DNA of 64,000 nucleotides, taken from Methylomonas sp. MK1. Lineage in GTDB: Bacteria; Pseudomonadota; Gammaproteobacteria; Methylococcales; Methylomonadaceae. Below, in pieces: positions 9,054 to 18,066 of the stretch (position 1 is its first letter; the number at the start of each line of letters is the position of its first letter). Where the stretch lies: assembly GCF_000365425.1 (NCBI RefSeq), contig NZ_AQOV01000001.1, forward strand, positions 434,001 to 498,000. The letters run 5' to 3'. The position numbers were made by a program, and so were the translations under genes. Under the pieces are notes generated by a model, which ran no database searches, was not told the origin of the DNA, and was given only the letters and a program-made list of their open reading frames with translations.

Positions 9054-11663
9054 TTATTCCTCTTCTCCGCCTTGTTCGGCGCTATCTGCTGGAACATCGG
9101 TTTCGTCAATATCGCCTTCGGCGTCATCGTCTTCATCGCCCAGACCATCAATGCGATCCACGCCGACGACTCTTTCGCCCTTATCCAGACGAATCACCGT
9201 GACGCCTTGGGTGTTTCTACCGACCACGGAAATTTCCTTGACCCGCGTCCGCACTAAAATACCGCCGTCGGTAATCAACATTATTTCGTCGGTATCGTTG
9301 ACCAATACCGCGCCAACTACCGCGCCATTACGTTCGGAAGTCTGAATCGCGATCAAACCCTGACCGCCGCGTCTATGTTGGGTAAACTCTTCCAGTTTGG
9401 TCCGTTTGCCGTAACCGTTTTCGGTGATATTCAGCACCGTGCCTTCGCTGGCGATAATCAGCGAAATGACTTTTTGACCTTCTTGCAAGCGAATGCCACG
9501 CACCCCGGTAGCGGTTCTGCCCATCGAGCGCACATCGGTTTCGTTGAAGCACACCGCTTTGCCGTCGCTGCTGAACAACAATACGTTTTGCTGACCGTCG
9601 GTAATCGCTACGCCCACCAAGGTGTCATTTTCGTTTAAATCTATCGCGATTTTACCGTTGCTGCGTTGACGTTCGAATTCAGGCAACGGGGTTTTTTTCA
9701 CGGTACCTGAAGACGTTGCCATAAAAATGTATTTGTCGGCACTGTATTCGCGGACCGGCAACATTGCGTTAATTTTTTCGCCTTCTTCCAACGGCAATAA
9801 ATTCACGAAAGGCTTACCGCGCGATGCCCGGCTGGCGACCGGTAAATTAAACACCCGCAACCAATAAACTTTACCGGCAGACGAAAAGCATAAAATCGTA
9901 TCGTGAGTATTTGCAATAATCAGTTTTTCGACAAAATCGTTTTCCTTCGTCGCTGTCGCCGACTTGCCACGTCCACCGCGACGCTGAGCTTTGTAATCGC
10001 TGAGGGGCTGGGTTTTTACGTAACCTTCGTGCGACATGGTCACCACCATATCTTCTTCGGTGATGAGATCTTCAGCGGATAGATTGGAGTAATCCTGAAC
10101 GATTTCGGTGCGACGGGCATCGCCGTATTGGGATTTGATTTCTTCCAGCTCTTCGCGGATCACTTCCATCAAGCGCACGTCATTACCGAGAATATGCAGA
10201 TATTCGTCGATCAGCTCGAGCAATTGCTTGTATTCGTTGACGATTTTTTCTTGTTCTAAACCGGTCAAACGATGCAAACGCAAATCCAGAATTGCCTGCG
10301 CTTGGGCTTCCGACAAGCGGTAAGCACCATCCGCCAAACCAAACTCAACGGATAAATCATCGGGCCTCGAACGGTCGGCATCGGCTCTATCCAGCAATGC
10401 AGCCACCAAGCCGGCTTTCCAGGTCTGCGCCAGCAAACCCACTTTAGCTTCTTGCGGATTCGGCGAAGATTTGATCAGCTCGATCATTTCGTCGATGTTA
10501 GCCAGCGCAACCGCCAGGCCCTCCAGGATATGCGCCCGCTCCCGCGCCTTCCGCAAGTTGTAAATCGTTCTACGGGTGACTATCTCGCGACGGTGATCGA
10601 CGAATGCGGCGAGAATCTCTTTCAGACCCATCAGGTGCGGGCGACCGTCGTATAGCGCCACCATGTTGATACCAAACACGGTCTGCATCTGGGTTTGTTT
10701 GTACAGATTATTTAGCACCACGTCCGGCACCTCGCCGCGGCGCAATTCGATGACCATGCGCATGCCATCCTTGTCTGACTCGTCGCGCAGGCCGGAGATA
10801 CCGTCCAGCTTGCCATCTTTGACCAATTCGGCGATTTTTTCCAACAAGCGGGCTTTGTTGACCTGGTATGGTAGCTCAGTGGTGATAATGGCTTGGCGGC
10901 CGCTATCGCCTATGTCTTCAAAATGGCTGCGGCCGCGCAGGTAAATACGGCCACGGCCCGTGGCATACGCTTCAAAAATACCGGAGGCGCCATTGATAAT
11001 ACCGGCGGTTGGAAAATCCGGTCCCGGCACGATTTGCATCAATTCCGGAATAGTCAGATCGGGATTTTCGATCAAGGCCAAACAAGCGCTGATAATCTCG
11101 CTGAGATTATGCGGCGGTATATTGGTTGCCATACCGACCGCGATACCGGATGAGCCATTGACCAACAAGGTTGGCACTCGGGTTGGCATGACGGTGGGTT
11201 CGGATTCGGATTCGTCGTAGTTGGCGACGAAATCCACTGTTTCCTTGTCCAGGTCAGCGAGTAATTCATGGGCAATTTTCGCCATCCGCACTTCGGTATA
11301 CCGCATCGCCGCCGGCGAATCGCCGTCCACCGAACCGAAGTTACCTTGACCGTCAATTAACATGTAGCGCAAAGAAAACGGCTGAGCCATGCGGACCATG
11401 GTGTCGTATACGGCTGTATCGCCATGCGGGTGGTATTTACCGATCACGTCACCGACGATACGTGCCGATTTTTTATAGGGTTTGTTCCAATCGTTCCCTA
11501 GTTCGTTCATCGCATAAAGCACGCGACGGTGCACCGGCTTGAGGCCGTCTCTGACATCGGGAAGTGCCCTGCCGACGATGACGCTCATGGCATAATCGAG
11601 GTAGGATTGTTTCATCTCGTCTTCGAGATTGACGGGGATAATTTCTTTAGCGAAGTCTGACAT
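9054..11663 (-). CDS. gyrA: DNA gyrase subunit A
   Basis: Breakage-reunion subunit of the type II topoisomerase that introduces negative supercoils. The 869-residue product has the catalytic Tyr in [10 protein letters not shown], the quinolone-determining segment [12 protein letters not shown] (Thr at the position equivalent to E. coli Ser83, as in Pseudomonas, with Asp at the 87 equivalent), a C-terminal beta-pinwheel with the GyrA box QRRGGRGK, and a very acidic tail rich in Asp and Glu. It is first in the gyrA-serC-pheA-hisC-tyrA-aroA-cmk-rpsA transcription unit and has a recognisable promoter upstream. Confidence 0.98.
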   Translation of the reverse strand: MSDFAKEIIPVNLEDEMKQSYLDYAMSVIVGRALPDVRDGLKPVHRRVLYAMNELGNDWNKPYKKSARIVGDVIGKYHPHGDTAVYDTMVRMAQPFSLRYMLIDGQGNFGSVDGDSPAAMRYTEVRMAKIAHELLADLDKETVDFVANYDESESEPTVMPTRVPTLLVNGSSGIAVGMATNIPPHNLSEIISACLALIENPDLTIPELMQIVPGPDFPTAGIINGASGIFEAYATGRGRIYLRGRSHFEDIGDSGRQAIITTELPYQVNKARLLEKIAELVKDGKLDGISGLRDESDKDGMRMVIELRRGEVPDVVLNNLYKQTQMQTVFGINMVALYDGRPHLMGLKEILAAFVDHRREIVTRRTIYNLRKARERAHILEGLAVALANIDEMIELIKSSPNPQEAKVGLLAQTWKAGLVAALLDRADADRSRPDDLSVEFGLADGAYRLSEAQAQAILDLRLHRLTGLEQEKIVNEYKQLLELIDEYLHILGNDVRLMEVIREELEEIKSQYGDARRTEIVQDYSNLSAEDLITEEDMVVTMSHEGYVKTQPLSDYKAQRRGGRGKSATATKENDFVEKLIIANTHDTILCFSSAGKVYWLRVFNLPVASRASRGKPFVNLLPLEEGEKINAMLPVREYSADKYIFMATSSGTVKKTPLPEFERQRSNGKIAIDLNENDTLVGVAITDGQQNVLLFSSDGKAVCFNETDVRSMGRTATGVRGIRLQEGQKVISLIIASEGTVLNITENGYGKRTKLEEFTQHRRGGQGLIAIQTSERNGAVVGAVLVNDTDEIMLITDGGILVRTRVKEISVVGRNTQGVTVIRLDKGERVVGVDRIDGLGDEDDDAEGDIDETDVPADSAEQGGEEE

Positions 11664-11763
11664 GGGTCCGTGGTTCCAGTGCAGTCGAAAGCTTATCGAT
11701 CGACGGGTTAGCCTGAAGCATCAATTCCATTTACGCATGGCTAACAGGTTTATAAAGCCGTCG

Positions 11764-11793
11764 ATTATAGCAAACGCCACCCTCTGCCGTCAG
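11764..11793 (-). promoter_or_regulatory. Putative sigma-70 promoter of gyrA
   Basis: On the minus strand a perfect TATAAT (11769-11764) is preceded at 18 bases by CTGACG (11793-11788), four of six matches to TTGACA. It lies about 100 bases before the gyrA ATG in a 126-base gap. Its -35 element touches the stop of the upstream hydrolase gene. Confidence 0.55.
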
Positions 11794-12509
11794 GCAAAAA
11801 TCTCGGTCAAAAAGTTTTGCATCGCTTGCCAAGACCGGCGATCAGCAATCGGCTGATAAACTGTACCAAAATCGGGATTATTGGCCACAGGGTTGGTAAA
11901 CGCGTGCATCGTGTGGCCGTAACTATGCAACTGCCAGTCCGCACCTGCCTTGGTTAATTCGTCTTGCAAGGCAAGTACTTGCTCAGCGGAGGCCATGGGG
12001 TCATCATAGCCATGCAACACCAGTACCTTGGCCTTGATTTCGGGGTTCGGGATATTTTCAGGCGCACCGAGCAAGCCATGAAACGACACAACCCCGCGAA
12101 TATCCACACCGATCCGCGCCAAATCCAGCGCACACAAACCGCCGAAACAAAAACCTATCGCCGCAATCCTAGCGTTGTCGGCCCATGGCATTAGTTTGAC
12201 AGTGGATAGCGCCGCCCGTAAGCGCTGTTGCAATTTCCCCCGATCTTGTATGAAGGGTTGCATCAATACGGCGTTTTGTTCCGGCGTCTTTCCCAGGACG
12301 CCTTTGCCGTACATATCCGTAGCGAACGCCAAATAACCCAGTTCGGCCAATTTGAGGGCCTTGTCGGCCACAAACTGGTCTCGTCCGCCCCAAGCATGAT
12401 GGATCAGCACCACCGGTCTCTGCCCAATAATTGCATCGTCATAAGCAAAAAAACCTTCCAGTACCGTATCGCGATCCAGGTAACTGACGGTGTTCGACAT
12501 TATTGCCAT
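11790..12509 (-). CDS. Dienelactone hydrolase family protein
   Basis: Cytoplasmic alpha/beta hydrolase of 239 residues. The nucleophile elbow GFCFGG gives a catalytic Cys121 rather than Ser, the signature of dienelactone hydrolases; Asp169/170 in GYDDPM and His202 in TMHAF complete the triad. The family hydrolyses dienelactones and other small esters, and many paralogues have unknown substrates. The ATG at 12509 has an AGGAAA sequence upstream; a second ATG three codons later is possible. It lies between the gyrA promoter and a phosphatase gene on the same strand, 22 bases apart. Confidence 0.88.
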   Translation of the reverse strand: MAIMSNTVSYLDRDTVLEGFFAYDDAIIGQRPVVLIHHAWGGRDQFVADKALKLAELGYLAFATDMYGKGVLGKTPEQNAVLMQPFIQDRGKLQQRLRAALSTVKLMPWADNARIAAIGFCFGGLCALDLARIGVDIRGVVSFHGLLGAPENIPNPEIKAKVLVLHGYDDPMASAEQVLALQDELTKAGADWQLHSYGHTMHAFTNPVANNPDFGTVYQPIADRRSWQAMQNFLTEIFA

Positions 12510-12531
12510 AAGCTTTTTCCTATCCCGTTAA

Positions 12532-13014
12532 TCACAGCTCGCCAGTTTGTTGCAATGCTTGCAAAAATCCCGCCGATGCCTCTTCCACCATATCCAGTAC
12601 CCGCTCGAAACCATAACTACCACCGTAGTAAGGGTCTGGCACTTCGCGTTGATTCAAGTGCGGCGCATAATCGAGAAAATGCCGAATCTTATGGCTCAAA
12701 TCAATCGGACAGGCTTCTTTTAATATGGCGTGATTTTCGTCGTCCATTACCAGAATGTGATCGAACGCTTCAAAATCTGCGGATACAACTTTGCGCGCCC
12801 GCAGATGCTTCAATTCAACCCCTCTGTCTCGAGCGGCTTTTTGCGCACGCAGATCGGGCGCGTCGCCAATGTGGTAGGCGTGGGTACCCGCGGAATCTAT
12901 TTGAAAGCGTTCCCCCAGATTTCTTGTAGTCACCAAATGAGAGAAAACGCCTTCCGCGGTGGGCGATCTACAGATGTTACCCATACACACAAACAAAACC
13001 TTGATTTTCCGCAT
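12532..13014 (-). CDS. Low-molecular-weight protein-tyrosine phosphatase
   Basis: The 160-residue product has the P-loop CMGNICR (Cys10 to Arg16; CX5R) right at the N-terminus and the general-acid loop DPYYGG, both diagnostic of the low-molecular-weight phosphotyrosine phosphatase family. These enzymes dephosphorylate tyrosine kinases of capsule export or other small substrates. No tyrosine kinase gene is nearby, so the partner is unknown. The frame is open 19 codons further upstream, but the ATG at 13014 puts the catalytic loop at the normal distance from the start. Confidence 0.92.
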   Translation of the reverse strand: MRKIKVLFVCMGNICRSPTAEGVFSHLVTTRNLGERFQIDSAGTHAYHIGDAPDLRAQKAARDRGVELKHLRARKVVSADFEAFDHILVMDDENHAILKEACPIDLSHKIRHFLDYAPHLNQREVPDPYYGGSYGFERVLDMVEEASAGFLQALQQTGEL

Positions 13015-13139
13015 AGTTGTTAAGTTTTTAGAATAGATGACGCTAAATTGTAAGCTATACTCGGTTGGCATGTCTTCAGGACGGTACTGGAAAGACAGTT
13101 AATACAAGAAATTTAAAGCGTATTTTAGGGGAGTTTCGA

Positions 13140-14891
13140 ATGTTGATGATGAACTGGCATTCTGTAGGGGTAAAGGTGGTTTCTATAACCATGTCGGTGC
13201 TAACACTTTTAGGCATAGCGATTTTGGTTGTTTACTCAAGCTTTGAGAAACAAAAGCTGATTGACCGGGAAATCAAAGCCTCGCGGCAACTACTCACTTT
13301 GTCCGAATCAATCCGCGACAATGTCGTAAAAAAATGGGAAGCAGGCATCTACACGCCTGAGCAACTCATGCAATTGGTCGAACAAAAAGGTAGCTCAAAA
13401 GCCAGAGAACTGGTGGTCGCCACCGTACCAACAGCCAATGCCTGGGACGTCATCGAAGCGGAAGCCAAAGAGCATGGCTTTCGTTTCAAAGCGCCGTCTC
13501 TTAACCCCAGAAATCCCCGAAACGCCGCCGATGACATCGAACGTCAAGCGCTGGAGTTTTTCAGAAGCAATCCTTCCGCCCAAGACTATAGCTACGTAGA
13601 CGAAGAAAAACAGGAAGTCCGCTACTTACGCCCCGTCAAATTGGTCAAGCAATGCGAAATATGTCATGGCGACCCCAAGACCTCGCAAACTCTCTGGAAT
13701 AACGAGAAGGGCCAGGATTTACTGGGATATCCTATGGAAAATCGCCACGCCGGCGACTTACATGGCGCATTCGAAATCGTCACCCCATTCAGCGTAGCCC
13801 TTGCCGAGCTGAAGACTAATACCTTTTACGCTATCGGCTTCTTGTGCATAACACTGATCATCATCGGCTTTACCGGCTACTTCACGATGAGCAAAATCAT
13901 CATCGGTCCGCTGACGGCATTGGCTTTGAAGCTGCAAGACATAGGCAGTGGCGAGGGCGACCTGCGGGCTCGTCTGGATGCGAGCGGCAAATCGGAGTTT
14001 GCCTGGATCGCATCGAGTTTTAATACCTTCGTGCGCAAAATAGCCAAAACCATCGACCAGATCAGTTCCACCAGCGAAAAACTGGCCAGCTCTTCTCACA
14101 AGCTTGCCAATATCACCCAATCGACTCAAGCCGGTGTCGAGCGGCAATTGCACGAAACCACCTTAGTGGCCAATGCGATGAAGCAAATGACATCCACGGT
14201 GCAAGAAGTCGCCAAAAATGCCGTTAGAGCATCGGAAGCAGCGGAAATCGCCGACCGCGAAGCGTCTTCGGGCAAAAACATCGTGAAAGATGCCGTGCAT
14301 GGTATTAACAGCTTGGCATCTGAAGTGGAAAATGCCGCCAATGTGATACACGAGCTGGAAAACGACAGTAACAGCATCGGTGAGGTATTGGGAGTAATTC
14401 AAGGCATTGCCGAACAAACCAATTTGCTGGCATTGAACGCCGCCATAGAAGCAGCCAGAGCTGGCGAGCAAGGTCGAGGCTTTGCGGTAGTAGCGGATGA
14501 AGTCAGAACCCTGGCCAGCCGTACCCAAAACTCCACTTTGGAAATCCAAAAAACTATCGAACGCTTGCAGGACCGCGCGAAACAGGCCGTGGCAGTGATG
14601 GAAAACGGTAGAAGCCGCGCCAACTCCAGCGTAGAGCAAGCCGCATCCGCCGGTGGTTCGATAACCACTATTAGTGAACGTATCGATACCATTAACGATA
14701 TGAATAACCAGATAGCCAGCGCTGCCGAGGAACAAACCGCAGTTGCCGAGGAAATCAATCGTAACATCAGCAATATCAGCAGGGTATCCGAAGAGACTTC
14801 GATTGGTGCAAAAAATACTGCGGATGCCTGCCACGAGTTACTTGACCTGGCGAATCAGCTGCGCTCCATGGTTGGAAACTTTAAGACCTAG
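13140..14891 (+). CDS. Methyl-accepting chemotaxis protein with c-type haem motif in a DUF3365-like sensor domain
   Basis: Membrane chemoreceptor of 583 residues. A first membrane helix (about 12-32) is followed by a periplasmic domain that contains CEICH (Cys172, Cys175, His176), a c-type haem attachment motif in the context seen in the DUF3365/Tll0287-like haem family. A second membrane helix (about 228-250), a HAMP segment and the signalling domain with the highly conserved hairpin [21 protein letters not shown] follow. The start ATG has GGGAG upstream; a longer in-frame start at 13065 would put 25 residues before the membrane helix. The receptor probably senses redox state, oxygen or NO. 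No other chemotaxis gene is next to it, so it must use distant CheA/CheW. Confidence 0.93.
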   Translation: MLMMNWHSVGVKVVSITMSVLTLLGIAILVVYSSFEKQKLIDREIKASRQLLTLSESIRDNVVKKWEAGIYTPEQLMQLVEQKGSSKARELVVATVPTANAWDVIEAEAKEHGFRFKAPSLNPRNPRNAADDIERQALEFFRSNPSAQDYSYVDEEKQEVRYLRPVKLVKQCEICHGDPKTSQTLWNNEKGQDLLGYPMENRHAGDLHGAFEIVTPFSVALAELKTNTFYAIGFLCITLIIIGFTGYFTMSKIIIGPLTALALKLQDIGSGEGDLRARLDASGKSEFAWIASSFNTFVRKIAKTIDQISSTSEKLASSSHKLANITQSTQAGVERQLHETTLVANAMKQMTSTVQEVAKNAVRASEAAEIADREASSGKNIVKDAVHGINSLASEVENAANVIHELENDSNSIGEVLGVIQGIAEQTNLLALNAAIEAARAGEQGRGFAVVADEVRTLASRTQNSTLEIQKTIERLQDRAKQAVAVMENGRSRANSSVEQAASAGGSITTISERIDTINDMNNQIASAAEEQTAVAEEINRNISNISRVSEETSIGAKNTADACHELLDLANQLRSMVGNFKT

Positions 14892-15036
14892 CTAAACCTC
14901 TATCCGTTTGGCCCTGCGTAACCTGGATTCAGGCGACGCCGGGCCCTGAACCGGTTTAAATTTATAAGGTTTGTTCGCCGAGGCTGGCTATAATTCACTA
15001 AGAATAATTACAGTTTCGTAGCTTAAGGATGAAGAC

Positions 15037-15867
15037 ATGCCCACAAAAATGAACCAACTGTTCGACCAGATCCACAAAATTCCGCAAGTACCCGAAGTCG
15101 TAAGATCCCTCATCAATCAGCTAAACAATCCCAACGCGGATATGCTCGACATAGCCAAAAACGTGGAAAAAGAGCAGGTGATTGTTTTAAAAATCCTGCG
15201 TTTGGTCAACTCCGCGCATTTTGGTTTATCCCGTAAAATTGGCTCTATAGATGAAGCCATCACCTTACTGGGCATGAACCAGCTGAAAACATTGGTGATC
15301 GCATCCGGGATTGTCGGTGTGGTACCGCAATTGGATAATTTCGATGTCAAACAAAGCTGGCGGAATAGTTTTCGCACAGCAGGTTATGCAAAATGGTTCG
15401 CGGCCCAAGCGGGTCTGGCGGCCGACATCGCCTATACAGCCGGACTAATCAGCAATCTGGGCAACCTACTGATTCACATTGGCAGCCCCCGCGAAGCCAA
15501 CGAAATTGATCAGCATGTGAAAAACGGCAACGTTAGACTGGAAATTGAGAAGAGGCGCTTGGGCTATACCAGCCCGGCGGTCTGCGCGGAACTTTGCCGT
15601 CGCTGGAAATTTGCTGACGAATTAGTCGAAACCATCGAGCAATCGGCGGAACCTTTGGTCGCGGAGACGCCTAACAAGTTAGCTTGCACAGTTTTCCTCG
15701 CCCATGCAATCAGCGATTACCAAGATCAGGGTTTGGATGAAAATCAGATTTTAGCCTCGTTACCCAATCAATTAACCGCACTTTTAGGCCTATCGGAGCA
15801 ACTTCTTAAGGAAAAACTGCCGGATGTTCTAGCGGCTAAATCTGAACTCGACGGCCTTTTGGATTAA
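15037..15867 (+). CDS. HDOD domain protein
   Basis: A 276-residue cytoplasmic protein made almost entirely of an HDOD domain: PQVPEVVRSLINQLNNPNADMLDIAKNVEKEQ at the N-terminus (split here as family-typical blocks) and AITLLGMNQLKTLVI in the middle. HDOD proteins are related to HD phosphohydrolases but usually lack the metal-binding His-Asp pair and act as signalling scaffolds linked to c-di-GMP or chemotaxis. A TATAAT box lies at 14989-14994, about 45 bases upstream. It follows the chemoreceptor gene on the same strand and faces the two-component genes. Confidence 0.85.
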   Translation: MPTKMNQLFDQIHKIPQVPEVVRSLINQLNNPNADMLDIAKNVEKEQVIVLKILRLVNSAHFGLSRKIGSIDEAITLLGMNQLKTLVIASGIVGVVPQLDNFDVKQSWRNSFRTAGYAKWFAAQAGLAADIAYTAGLISNLGNLLIHIGSPREANEIDQHVKNGNVRLEIEKRRLGYTSPAVCAELCRRWKFADELVETIEQSAEPLVAETPNKLACTVFLAHAISDYQDQGLDENQILASLPNQLTALLGLSEQLLKEKLPDVLAAKSELDGLLD

Positions 15868-15884
15868 AAAACATAATTTTCAAT

Positions 15885-15918
15885 AATCGTTCAGACGAAT
15901 TTATTTGCCTGAACGATT
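15885..15918. terminator. Inverted repeat between convergent genes, probable bidirectional terminator
   Basis: Perfect 10-bp arms (AATCGTTCAG and CTGAACGATT) separated by 14 AT-rich bases, placed between the ends of the HDOD gene and the convergent response regulator gene. A clear T-run is missing, so its strength as a terminator is uncertain. Confidence 0.55.
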
Positions 15919-15977
15919 GCCATACCAGTCTAGCTATTTAAGCCCCCGCCTCATAGAGTCCACCGCACCACCGAGTA

Positions 15978-16622
15978 TCAGCGCGCCGTCATCCCCAAAT
16001 TGACCGCAATGTGAGCAAGCTCGGTGGTAGTGTCCACCTGGAGTTTTTTCTTGATTTGCGTGGCGTAGTTCGCCACGGTTTTATGACCCAAACACAGTTG
16101 ATCGGCGATCTTATGCACCGTCAACCCTTGGGCAAGCAAACTAAATACATCGAACTCGCGCGCAGAGAAACCGGCGATTATCGCGTGATAACCGGTATGC
16201 TGGCGTTCTTCACCGCCGCCCTTGACCAAACCGCGCTCGACATACTGCTGACCGGACATAATTGCCGCTATCGCTTCGGCAAGAATACCCGGAGCGCTAT
16301 TTTTGGTGATATAACCCTGCGCGCCCGCTGCCAAGGCCCGGCTGACATAAACTTGTTCATGATGCACACTAAAAACTAAAATTCTTGCCTCACTATCGCG
16401 CTGAATGATCCGCCGAATAGTTTCCAAACCGCCAATCCCCGGCATGGACAAATCCATCACCAACATATCAGGCTGCAATTCTTGATAAAGTTGAATAGCC
16501 TGCTCACCACGCTCGGCTTCGCCTATTACTTCGACACTATCCCCCGCCGCCAACAGCATTTTAAAGCCAGCCCGCACCACCAAGTGGTCGTCCACCAACA
16601 CGATTTTTATCTTGTTATTCAT
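15978..16622 (-). CDS. NarL/FixJ-family response regulator
   Basis: The 214-residue protein has a receiver domain (acidic pair DD at 11-12, phospho-acceptor Asp57 in VMDLSMPGIGG, conserved Lys in GYITKNSAP) and a C-terminal LuxR-type helix-turn-helix (FSAREFDVFSLLAQGLTVHKIADQLCLGHKTVANYATQIKKK broken into the usual helices). It is a DNA-binding transcription regulator. It overlaps the upstream kinase gene by 4 bases, so the two form one unit. Similar pairs regulate methanol oxidation (MoxX/MxaB type) or nitrate respiration; the target here is not known. Confidence 0.9.
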   Translation of the reverse strand: MNNKIKIVLVDDHLVVRAGFKMLLAAGDSVEVIGEAERGEQAIQLYQELQPDMLVMDLSMPGIGGLETIRRIIQRDSEARILVFSVHHEQVYVSRALAAGAQGYITKNSAPGILAEAIAAIMSGQQYVERGLVKGGGEERQHTGYHAIIAGFSAREFDVFSLLAQGLTVHKIADQLCLGHKTVANYATQIKKKLQVDTTTELAHIAVNLGMTAR

Positions 16623-17932
16623 ACGAGCGGGATTCGTGCATTAACCAACATACCTGAGCCAGGACGAGACAGCACCTGCAACTCACCATCCAGCGACTTG
16701 ATGCGTTCTTTGATACCCAGTAAACCAAAGCCTTGACTGGTAGTCTGCAAATCACAACCTCGCCCGTCATCCTGCACTTTAAGCTGTAAACAGGCCTGCG
16801 GTAGGTCGAGCTTTTCCAAGTCGATAGTCACGCTATGCGCTTGTGCATGGCGCACGACATTGGTCAAACACTCCTGAATCACCCGAAATACCTGAATGGT
16901 TAGATTTTTATCCAAACCGTCCACGGCGTCGCTACAGCGAATCGTCAGCCGCAGGTCGGCATTGCGTTCCGACCAATGATTTACCATCTCTTCCAAGGTG
17001 GCCTTCAATCCCAACTCGGTCAAAACCAAAGGATGCAATTGCTGCATCATCGAACGCACCACGGTCATTAAATGATCGCAAATTTCCGAGATTGTTGTGG
17101 TTATTTTAGCGGCGTCGGCTTTGCGATGTGCTGCGGTTACCGCCATCACTTTAATAGCCGTCAGGGATTGGCCGAACTCGTCATGCAATTCCTGAGACAG
17201 GCGTTGGCGTTCTTCTTCCTGAATCGCCAACGAATGCTGCGTCAAGGCCCGGTTTTCCTGGCGGGTTTTCTCAAGCTCCACCGTCATATGATTGATTGCG
17301 TTGGCAATATCATCGAATTCCTGTGTGGAAAATGGCGGCAATTGTTGCCGATATTGACCGGTTTCGATCAGGCGCAAGGCATCCACGATGACCGCAATCG
17401 ATTTCAAAGACTTATTAAATACCAGATTGACCGCTAGAAAAGTCAACATGGTCAACAAGGAAATCGACGCAAAAAACGCCACGCTTTCCTGCCAGACTTC
17501 GGTGATTTCATCGAGCGGCTGAGCCTGAATGATCAGAGTCAACAACTTGCCGTCCTGCATATTCAACTGGTGCTCTACCTTGGGATAATCGCCCTTTACC
17601 AAGCGGATAAACCAGCTAGGCGGCATTTCTTCGGGATTGGTCGGTTGATTTTCGCCAGCGAAATGGATCAGTTGTCCATCCGGCTTTTGCAATTGGATAC
17701 TCAAATGCCGCGTTTGCCGCAACGCGCTGAAGCGGGATAAATCGTCGCTTTGTTGAAATACTGGGGTATCGGCAATGCCCAAGGTAATCAGTTGCAAGGC
17801 CAGATGAATCGAGGCATCGACCTCCTTCTCGACCGCCTGGCGCGCTTGCCAGACCGCAATCGCCCCGCCCAATACCAAAATACAAACCGAAGACAGCAGG
17901 ATGCGACAGATAATCTGGTAGCGAAGGCTCAT
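16619..17932 (-). CDS. MoxY/NarX-type sensor histidine kinase
   Basis: Inner-membrane kinase of 437 residues: membrane helix at about 8-28, a periplasmic domain resembling the LapD/MoxY N-terminal domain (to about 150), second helix about 152-172, HAMP, coiled coil, then a HisKA_3 dimerisation domain with the phospho-accepting His250 in RLSQELHDEFGQ and an HATPase_c domain (NVVRHAQA, DDGRGCD, GFGLLGIKER). This layout is that of MoxY, which with MoxX controls methanol oxidation in Paracoccus. It partners the response regulator it overlaps. The assignment to methanol metabolism is an inference from domain type only. Confidence 0.88.
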   Translation of the reverse strand: MSLRYQIICRILLSSVCILVLGGAIAVWQARQAVEKEVDASIHLALQLITLGIADTPVFQQSDDLSRFSALRQTRHLSIQLQKPDGQLIHFAGENQPTNPEEMPPSWFIRLVKGDYPKVEHQLNMQDGKLLTLIIQAQPLDEITEVWQESVAFFASISLLTMLTFLAVNLVFNKSLKSIAVIVDALRLIETGQYRQQLPPFSTQEFDDIANAINHMTVELEKTRQENRALTQHSLAIQEEERQRLSQELHDEFGQSLTAIKVMAVTAAHRKADAAKITTTISEICDHLMTVVRSMMQQLHPLVLTELGLKATLEEMVNHWSERNADLRLTIRCSDAVDGLDKNLTIQVFRVIQECLTNVVRHAQAHSVTIDLEKLDLPQACLQLKVQDDGRGCDLQTTSQGFGLLGIKERIKSLDGELQVLSRPGSGMLVNARIPLV

Positions 17933-18066
17933 AATACGGAGTGCATTGAAAACCCTCTATTATCCAGCCTAGCTTCCCGCACAGCTATAGGAAAAATTCT
18001 TATTTATTTCCTGCCCGGAAGATTCGCAATCTGACGACCGTCACTATTTAGCGCGCCAATATTAAT

